Shown here one piece after another: positions 58,540 to 64,000 of a DNA stretch of 64,000 nucleotides (positions within the stretch are counted from its first letter, which is position 1; every line of letters starts with the position of its first letter). This DNA comes from Deltaproteobacteria bacterium HGW-Deltaproteobacteria-6 (GTDB taxonomy: Bacteria; Desulfobacterota; Syntrophia; Syntrophales; Smithellaceae). The DNA lies in contig PHAT01000004.1 in NCBI GenBank assembly GCA_002840435.1, positions 186,001-250,000 of the forward strand. Reading direction: 5' to 3'. The position numbers were made by a program, and so were the translations under genes. The notes under the pieces are model-generated. The model was not told the origin of the DNA, did no database searches, and worked only from the letters and a program-made list of their open reading frames with translations.

Positions 58540-60795
58540 ATGCTTAAGAAAACGATTCTTGGTGCAATTTTATTATTTCTGATCATTCTTGCGCAGACAG
58601 GGATGATCCATGCCAGCGAATACAAGCTGTCCGTCTTTAATTTCGGAGCGGTAAATTTTGAAGCCTCAGGATTGGGAACGAGCGTGACCAACGCGCTGAT
58701 CGGCACCCTGAAAACGAATTCCTCCCTTTCTATCTTTGACCGCAAAGACCTCGAAACTTTTCTCAACCTCAATGATCTTCAACAAAATGATCAAATTGAT
58801 AATGTTGTCAATATCGGTTCCCGTCTGGGGCTCGATTTTATCGTGGTCGGGTCCGTGGCAAAAAGAGGATCGGCAATCAACATCAAATGCAGCTTGATTC
58901 AAATCGACAAAAAAAAGGAAGTTTATACGACCCGGGTAACGGCGTTCGGCGAATCGGCACTGACCACGGAAGTCGGAAAACTCGGTTCTTCGCTCATCGC
59001 AGTGCTGACTAAAAACAGCTCTTCGGGAGAAAGGGCATCAGACACGGGAGGGGAAACAGCAGCCGGCTCTCCGGGTAATTGTCAAAGCATTCCGGGAAAC
59101 AAAAAAATAATCATCCGCTGGCAGAGCATTCCGGGTTTTGCCGCCGCCGGTTATGAAGTTTATCGTGGCCTTAATCAGAATGGGCCGTTCGCCATGCTGG
59201 GTCAGGCGGACAGAACGGAATACCACGATCAAAATGTGGAAAACAACATTGATTATTATTACAAAGTAAGAGCCTATGACAAGCTAAGCCGGTTGAGCGG
59301 TTTTACTCCCGTTGTTTCCGCCCGCACTGATTTCGCGCCCAACGCGCCCATCATCTTGAGGACGGAAGGGCGTTCAAAAAGCATTCTGATTGTCTGGACG
59401 CCCAGTCCGTCAAAAAGCCAGGACACATCCCAACTGGCCGGCTACAAGATATACCGCGCCGACCAGGAGGATGGCCAATATCAGGAAGTTAATAAATTGC
59501 TCATCAATGATCTTGCCGCCAACAGCGACGGAAAAATTCATTATCGGTCTACGGCATTACCGGATGGCCATACCTATTTTTATCGTCTTGCCGCTTTTAA
59601 TGAAAAGGGAATTGAAAGCGAATTATGTTATCCCGTGAAAGGAACGACTTTCCCCGGAATTGCTTCAGTCAATAGCGTCAGCGACTTGATTCGTGAAGTG
59701 AAGTTAAGCTGGACCGGTATTCAATCCCCTTTCCTCGCTGCTTATAATATCTATCGCAGTCCGAAAAGTGACGGCGGCTTTATTAAAATTAAGAAAATAA
59801 ACGCATCGGACTCCAACAACCAGTATGAGTATTCAGACGTTGAAGGGCTGGGCGATAAAATCCCGTATTATTATTATGTCACGGCAGAAGATGATTTAGG
59901 AGTGGAAACAAGCCCGTCGCCGGTTAAAGTTGCGGTCACCAGGGACATTCCTCCTCAACCTGAAAAGTTTGCCGCCCGCAGCGCCCTCGTCAAGAAAGTG
60001 GAACTGACCTGGCAGGCGGCTAAACAAGAAGAGGTTGAAGGCTACTTAATCTATTGGTCTTTGGAAAAGGACGGCCAGTATACGCTGCTCAAGAAAATCA
60101 GCGGCCGGGAAAACAACAGTTTCATGGATGATTCCCGCGGTTTTGACCAGCTGGCAGATGGCAGAACATATTATTACCGGCTCACCGCTTACAATAAAGT
60201 GAATGCGGAAAGCAAGCAGGCGCAGGCTTTTGCCACAACCAAACCCCGACCGCAAAAACCGGGCGGTTTAAAAGGGACATCTTCCAGGGTCAAGGAAGCC
60301 CCTTTGGAGTGGCAGGCCAATCCGGAAAAGGATATCAGTCTTTATTATATTTACCGGACAACCGGCGACAGTGATAGTTTCTCCAATATCGCCCAGGCCA
60401 ATATGTCACCTCATACGGATAAAAATCTGAAGGATGGCGCCACTTATCGTTACCGGATACAGGCTAAAGACAACGATGGACTGCTGTCTGATTTTTCTGA
60501 TACCATTTCCCTGACCACCAAACCAAAACCAAAATCTCCGGAAAATCTGCAGGGAAAATATGAAGCGGGCAAAGCGGAATTATCCTGGTCAGCCAACAAG
60601 GAAGCGGATATTTCCCATTATGTCGTTTATGAAAAAGTCTTTATGGGTGCGGAAAAAATCGCTGAAACAAAAACGGCTCATTATTCAGACGGTTCTATTG
60701 TTAAAGGTAAAAATAAAAACTATGTGGTTTCAGCTGTTGATAAAGATGGCCTGGAAAGTGACGTCAGTACGGAATTTACCGTTTCAGCGAAATGA
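58540..60795 (+). CDS. secreted CsgG-like protein with six fibronectin type III domains
   Basis: The start is taken at ATG 58540; the frame also opens at 58507. The 751-residue product has a signal peptide (cleavage near IHA, about residue 26). A CsgG-like domain follows (about 27-165; SVFNFGAVNFEASGLGTSVT, LSIFDRKDLETFLNL, RLGLDFIVVGSVAKRGSAIN). After a low-complexity linker come six FnIII repeats of about 95 residues. Each has a WxS/WQA strand and an ending such as YYYKVRAYDK, TYFYRLAAFNEKG, YYYYVTAEDDLG, TYYYRLTAYNK, TYRYRIQAKDNDG or YVVSAVDKDG. FnIII arrays usually mediate surface protein or glycan contact. Confidence 0.85.
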   Translation: MLKKTILGAILLFLIILAQTGMIHASEYKLSVFNFGAVNFEASGLGTSVTNALIGTLKTNSSLSIFDRKDLETFLNLNDLQQNDQIDNVVNIGSRLGLDFIVVGSVAKRGSAINIKCSLIQIDKKKEVYTTRVTAFGESALTTEVGKLGSSLIAVLTKNSSSGERASDTGGETAAGSPGNCQSIPGNKKIIIRWQSIPGFAAAGYEVYRGLNQNGPFAMLGQADRTEYHDQNVENNIDYYYKVRAYDKLSRLSGFTPVVSARTDFAPNAPIILRTEGRSKSILIVWTPSPSKSQDTSQLAGYKIYRADQEDGQYQEVNKLLINDLAANSDGKIHYRSTALPDGHTYFYRLAAFNEKGIESELCYPVKGTTFPGIASVNSVSDLIREVKLSWTGIQSPFLAAYNIYRSPKSDGGFIKIKKINASDSNNQYEYSDVEGLGDKIPYYYYVTAEDDLGVETSPSPVKVAVTRDIPPQPEKFAARSALVKKVELTWQAAKQEEVEGYLIYWSLEKDGQYTLLKKISGRENNSFMDDSRGFDQLADGRTYYYRLTAYNKVNAESKQAQAFATTKPRPQKPGGLKGTSSRVKEAPLEWQANPEKDISLYYIYRTTGDSDSFSNIAQANMSPHTDKNLKDGATYRYRIQAKDNDGLLSDFSDTISLTTKPKPKSPENLQGKYEAGKAELSWSANKEADISHYVVYEKVFMGAEKIAETKTAHYSDGSIVKGKNKNYVVSAVDKDGLESDVSTEFTVSAK

Positions 60796-60817
60796 TTTGA
60801 CATTGATCAATGAACAG

Positions 60818-60860
60818 AGAGGGCGTCCGCCGCAAGCACATTCAGCGCCGGACGCCCTCT
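60818..60860 (+). terminator. rho-independent terminator
   Basis: AGAGGGCGTCCG and CGGACGCCCTCT form a perfect 12-bp stem with a 19-base loop, followed by TTAGTTTTCTTTATT. It lies 23 bp after the stop codon of the FnIII gene. Confidence 0.88.
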
Positions 60861-60878
60861 TTAGTTTTCTTTATTGTG

Positions 60879-60907
60879 TTGACATGCCTTTTTTTTGACC
60901 CTATAGT
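60879..60907 (+). promoter_or_regulatory. sigma-70-type promoter
   Basis: TTGACA (60879-60884), a 17-base spacer and TATAGT (60902-60907) give an almost consensus housekeeping promoter just after the terminator. It leads to the SCP2 gene at 61029 with a leader of about 115 nt. Confidence 0.8.
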
Positions 60908-61028
60908 TTCAAACCGTGAAAGAAATTCATCGTTAATCCGCCTTTAAAGAGGAGACATAGCCTTTCACATAATATCAATCCGGACGGTATGCCCATGCCG
61001 GCCGACAAACAAGACAGGAGGAATCAAC

Positions 61029-61430
61029 ATGTCAGAGTTACTTGCATACCTGAGTCCGTCATGGCGGGATGAAGCGCTCAAAAGGCTTCAGGCCGAACTT
61101 CCACCCGAGAAAATGAATAATGTCACGACATCGATGTCCAACATTTATAAAAACTGTCCCGGCGGCGTGGAAATGTTTCTTTTTGTCGAATGCCGGGAAG
61201 GGAAAGTAACCCGCGTGGAAACGGGAGCAGGCGAACCGCCTCAGGGAGAGTTCAGAATCATCGGCGATTATGAAACTTTTGCCAGAATCTCCCGCGCGGA
61301 ACTGGGCGCGCAAAAGGCGCTGATGACCGGAAAACTTAAACTTAAAGGCAATCTGGCCAAAGCGCTTAAACTCGCCGCCGTGTCTGACCGCCTGAACAAG
61401 GTTCTGTCACGGATTCCAACTCAGTATTAA
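61029..61430 (+). CDS. SCP2 sterol-binding domain protein
   Basis: The start ATG 61029 follows ACAGGAGG. The 133-residue protein is a single SCP2 fold: a helix (SPSWRDEALKRLQAELPPEK), GGVEMFLFVECREGKVTRVE, FRIIGDYETFARISRAELGA and the ending MTGKLKLKGNLAKALKLAAV. SCP2 domains bind lipids or acyl-CoA. It is 14 bp ahead of the M24 peptidase gene and shares its promoter. Confidence 0.88.
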   Translation: MSELLAYLSPSWRDEALKRLQAELPPEKMNNVTTSMSNIYKNCPGGVEMFLFVECREGKVTRVETGAGEPPQGEFRIIGDYETFARISRAELGAQKALMTGKLKLKGNLAKALKLAAVSDRLNKVLSRIPTQY

Positions 61431-61444
61431 AGGGAGACAAAAAT

Positions 61445-62668
61445 ATGACCAGAATATTAGACCCTCAGGACAAGTATTATATCGACAATCCCGGACGCGT
61501 GAAGGCGATTCAGACCGAAATGCACAAGCGCGGCATTGACGTGTATCTTGGTTCGCGTATCCGTACCATGAGTTTTGTGATGGATACCTTCTGCCCGTGG
61601 AGAAGTTATCTGATCATTCCCGCCGAAGGACAGCCCACCTATTTTACATTTGTGGTCGACGCGCTGCGCGTGGGCGACGAAACCTGGCTTGACGCCGATC
61701 ATGTTCGCGCCTACGGGCCGATGGGCGGCATGGATCAGGTTTCCGCCATTACGGATTTTATCAAAGATGAGCTGAGGCTCCGGAAGGGGCGGCTGGGCTA
61801 CGAGGACGGAATTTCCACCTACACGGCCGAAGGAAATCTGTCCCACTGGGAATATACCCATTTTAAAGACGCGCTTCCCGGCTTTGAGTGGGTCAACTCA
61901 CACGATATTATCGACGCCCTGTCGCTGATCAAAGACCAGGGCACCATTGAGCGTTTCCGCACCGCCTCGCTGATTGTTGATGAAGGACACAAAGCGGCGC
62001 GAGCGGCGCTTGCAAACGGCGGCTACAAAGGCATGACGGAAACCGTGATTGCCGGCATCGCCGCGCTGGCCATGCGCAAGGCGGGCAGCGTGTCGGAGTG
62101 GAATTTCGCGGGGCTCAATGAAATTTCCAGCGGATTCCGCACGGGACTGGGCGCGTGCACGCCCCCCACCACCAAGGAGATCATGGCGGGCGAGCCGCTG
62201 ATGCTGGATTTCCACGCCATGTTCAAACTGGCGCTGGGCGACCACTCGCACAATTATCTGATCGGACCGGCGACCAAGCGCCAGCGCTGGCACGCGGATA
62301 ATTTTGTCGCGATTATTCAAAAAGTTATTGATCATTACCGCGCCGGGACTACACCCGGGACGCTGGCCGCAACGATGATGGACTTTGCCGAATCGCGCGG
62401 CTGCGGTGATTTTATCCAGCCGGCCTGCGAACACGGAATCGGTCTTTTCGGCGATGAGTGGCGCATCGGTTCCGTCGTCAATTCCGAACTTCCTTACTGG
62501 ACGGACCAGGATCACGTTTATCAGGAAAACGAAATGGTCGTCTGCGCGATGCAGTATGCCGCACCCGATGAGAACATCGGCTTCCGCTATGAAAATGATA
62601 TCGTCATCACCAGAGACGGCTGTGAGGTCCTGTCCAAATATCCGCTCGGCATTGAAGAAATTTCCTGA
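61445..62668 (+). CDS. M24 family metallopeptidase (Xaa-Pro aminopeptidase/creatinase type)
   Basis: The 407-residue protein has the creatinase N-terminal domain (about 10-160) and the pita-bread catalytic domain (about 165-400). Metal ligands appear in LMLDFHAMFKLALGDHSHNY (two Asp), EHGIGLFGDEW (His at about 333), YQENEMVVCAMQYA (Glu) and RYENDIVITRDGCEVLSKYP (Glu). The substrate could be a proline-containing peptide or a creatine-like amidine. Pairing with an SCP2 lipid-binding protein is unusual. Confidence 0.9.
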   Translation: MTRILDPQDKYYIDNPGRVKAIQTEMHKRGIDVYLGSRIRTMSFVMDTFCPWRSYLIIPAEGQPTYFTFVVDALRVGDETWLDADHVRAYGPMGGMDQVSAITDFIKDELRLRKGRLGYEDGISTYTAEGNLSHWEYTHFKDALPGFEWVNSHDIIDALSLIKDQGTIERFRTASLIVDEGHKAARAALANGGYKGMTETVIAGIAALAMRKAGSVSEWNFAGLNEISSGFRTGLGACTPPTTKEIMAGEPLMLDFHAMFKLALGDHSHNYLIGPATKRQRWHADNFVAIIQKVIDHYRAGTTPGTLAATMMDFAESRGCGDFIQPACEHGIGLFGDEWRIGSVVNSELPYWTDQDHVYQENEMVVCAMQYAAPDENIGFRYENDIVITRDGCEVLSKYPLGIEEIS

Positions 62669-62717
62669 ACCCGGATTACCGGGGCATCCAGTTTAATTGG
62701 AGAAGCAGCGCCCCCGA

Positions 62718-62748
62718 ATTCTCCCCCCTTTAAAAAAGAGGGGAGAAT
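62718..62748 (+). terminator. rho-independent terminator
   Basis: ATTCTCCCC and GGGGAGAAT pair perfectly around a 13-base loop, followed by CTTTTCTCG. It is 49 bp after the M24 stop codon. Confidence 0.7.
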
Positions 62749-62805
62749 CTTTTCTCGCGGGCAGCAGGTTGGGGATAATGCTGTCATGAAAAAAAGAAAT
62801 AAAAA

Positions 62806-63726
62806 ATGAAAAACGCACCTCTTCCCTGGCCTCTGGACCTGCCGCGGTTTTTCTGGCAGCGAAAAATATTCGGCCGCAAAATCCCTCTGTTGGCGAGTTT
62901 CAAAGTTACCTATCGCTGCAATCTGGCCTGTCTGGCCTGCCCTTTTCATCTGCGCGCCGATGATGAAGATGCTCACATGTCCCGGAGCATTGCCGTTCGC
63001 GCTCTGGAAGCCCTCCACCGTCTCGGAACCCGCATGGTCGTTTTTGAAGGAGGAGAGCCTCTCTTGTGGCGGGACGGGGCATACCGTCTTCATGATCTTG
63101 TCCGCTATGCCCGGAAACGATTCCTGCGCGTCGCCGTAACGACCAATGGAACACTGCCACTGGACGTCCCCGCCCATACCCTCTGGGTAAGTCTGGACGG
63201 CATGAAGGAGATACAGGATGACCTGCGCAGCCATTCCTTTGACCGTATCCGTACAAACCTCAAAGCAACAAAGCACCCCCGTGTGTTTGTTCATTGCACG
63301 CTCAATCGCCGCAACTTACGGGATCTGGAGCCGCTGTCCCGGTGGTTGAAGGAAATACCCCATATTCAAGGGATGACCGTCCAGTTTTTTTACCCCTACC
63401 ATCAGGGAGAAGATGACCTTGCCCTCTCAAAGGACGAACGCCGCGAGGCTATTTTGAAACTGCTGGAGCTGAAAAGGCGGGGATTCCCCATTTTGAACTC
63501 GGCGGGCAGGCTTCGGGCAATGATGGACAATTGCTGGCGCTGCCATGACGATATTTTGATCAACGTTGATCCGGACGGAACCATTACGAAAGGCTGCTAT
63601 GTGAAAAACCGCGGAGAAATCAACTGCGATGCCTGTGGCTTCACACCGGTTGCCGAAGCATCCGGCGCGCTGGACTTCAATCCGGGATCACTGTGGGCGG
63701 GATGGAAGTTGTTTTTGAAAACATGA
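62806..63726 (+). CDS. radical SAM protein with SPASM-like C-terminal cysteines
   Basis: The 306-residue protein has the iron-sulphur motif in KVTYRCNLACLACPFHLRAD (CxxxCxxC, about 38-45). The SAM-binding VVFEGGEPLLWRDG (GGEP), VAVTTNGTLPLDVPAHTLWV and LWVSLDGMKE follow. C-terminal Cys motifs (CWRC, GCY and CDAC, about 250-285) suggest an auxiliary SPASM/twitch iron-sulphur cluster. Such enzymes modify peptides or small metabolites. No precursor peptide or partner is obvious next to it in the window, so the substrate is unknown. Confidence 0.85.
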   Translation: MKNAPLPWPLDLPRFFWQRKIFGRKIPLLASFKVTYRCNLACLACPFHLRADDEDAHMSRSIAVRALEALHRLGTRMVVFEGGEPLLWRDGAYRLHDLVRYARKRFLRVAVTTNGTLPLDVPAHTLWVSLDGMKEIQDDLRSHSFDRIRTNLKATKHPRVFVHCTLNRRNLRDLEPLSRWLKEIPHIQGMTVQFFYPYHQGEDDLALSKDERREAILKLLELKRRGFPILNSAGRLRAMMDNCWRCHDDILINVDPDGTITKGCYVKNRGEINCDACGFTPVAEASGALDFNPGSLWAGWKLFLKT

Positions 63727-64000
63727 TTCCATTTCTAAAGGAAGTATTTGCCATTTCGGCAAATATTCTCGGTAATGTAGCTTTTATTTATTATGCGCGC
63801 CCCTGCGGGAATGCACCACCGATCAAGCGCTGTCTTTGTTGGCGTCGCTTGCCCCCAGACGTGGGGGTCGTGGCTTTCTCAACGGATAGACCATACGGCT
63901 GGTCTCCTCCCACCTTGCCGCCGCGATATCATCATTGACGCGTGCCCTCGTGTGGCCTTTAGGCCATTAGGGTATTTAGAAATGGAATAAGTGGAAGTCA
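63727..64000. other. right edge of window, no supported gene
   Basis: Open frames here are short and lack ribosome sites. A hairpin CCCCCAGACGTGGGGG occurs around 63851-63866. A gene may start beyond the edge. Confidence 0.4.

Noticed and set aside
1-64000. CRISPR arrays, tRNA or rRNA genes, insertion sequences, prophage
   Set aside because: No regularly spaced repeats, RNA gene signatures, transposases, integrases or phage structural genes were seen in either strand by eye; a covariance-model scan was not possible.

Overview
The window looks like a chromosomal segment of a Gram-negative, probably anaerobic bacterium of the former Deltaproteobacteria (Desulfobacterota, perhaps Syntrophales-like). 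This placement is inference. It rests on many outer-membrane lipoproteins and OmpA domains, abundant sigma-54 activators and PAS kinases, a two-subunit family I CoA-transferase beside an acetyl-CoA hydrolase/transferase and an enoyl-CoA hydratase, a Kai-type locus and a likely selenoprotein. No rRNA, tRNA, CRISPR array, transposase or phage gene was found.

Region 1 (1-19.4 kb) is mostly minus-strand and holds small envelope and stress-type genes: BON-domain proteins, an ABM monooxygenase, YtxH, CsbD, SYLF (Ysc84), YggT, DUF3185, Lmo0937, LTXXQ/Spy-like, two OmpA-domain proteins, UspA, a phospholipase-D-type enzyme and many tiny lipoproteins or one-helix proteins. Five transcription units here are preceded by the same element: a near-perfect sigma-54 -24/-12 promoter (TGGCAG-N5-TTGCW), a semi-conserved AT-rich block about 30-45 nt upstream, and, 98-99 nt upstream of the promoter box, two tandem 16-bp palindromes 2 bp apart. 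The fixed geometry marks a previously unlabelled RpoN regulon.

Region 2 (19.6-31.0 kb) is a co-oriented signalling locus. In transcription order it is kaiC, kaiB, kaiB, a PAS-PAS histidine kinase, a PAS sigma-54 activator, a CheB-CheR-PAS fusion and a second PAS sigma-54 activator. The last gene ends about 180 bp from the fifth regulon element, so one or both activators are natural candidates for the protein that binds the tandem palindromes. The working hypothesis is a Kai/Che/sigma-54 stress circuit controlling the envelope genes of region 1.

Region 3 (31.5-45 kb) is mainly housekeeping: a single-domain response regulator, two rRNA methyltransferases, a zinc-ribbon rhomboid protease, a CDF metal exporter, a mannose-1-phosphate guanylyltransferase, Maf, a YggS-type protein, and a GNAT-prmC-murA-hisD run. 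Convergent with the guanylyltransferase gene is a MerP-like heavy-metal-associated protein interrupted by an in-frame UGA in a CxxU motif. A perfect stem-loop at bacterial SECIS distance follows, so it is a strong selenoprotein candidate that ordinary gene callers would miss.

Region 4 (45-64 kb) holds acyl-CoA metabolism genes (enoyl-CoA hydratase, acetyl-CoA hydrolase/transferase, two-subunit CoA-transferase), a pseudouridine synthase, a YdcF/ElyC protein, an orphan PilT/PilU ATPase, a three-gene envelope cassette with FlgT-, TPR/CsgG- and CsgG/FnIII-type architecture, an SCP2-M24 peptidase pair and a radical SAM protein. The first gene of the window runs off the left edge.
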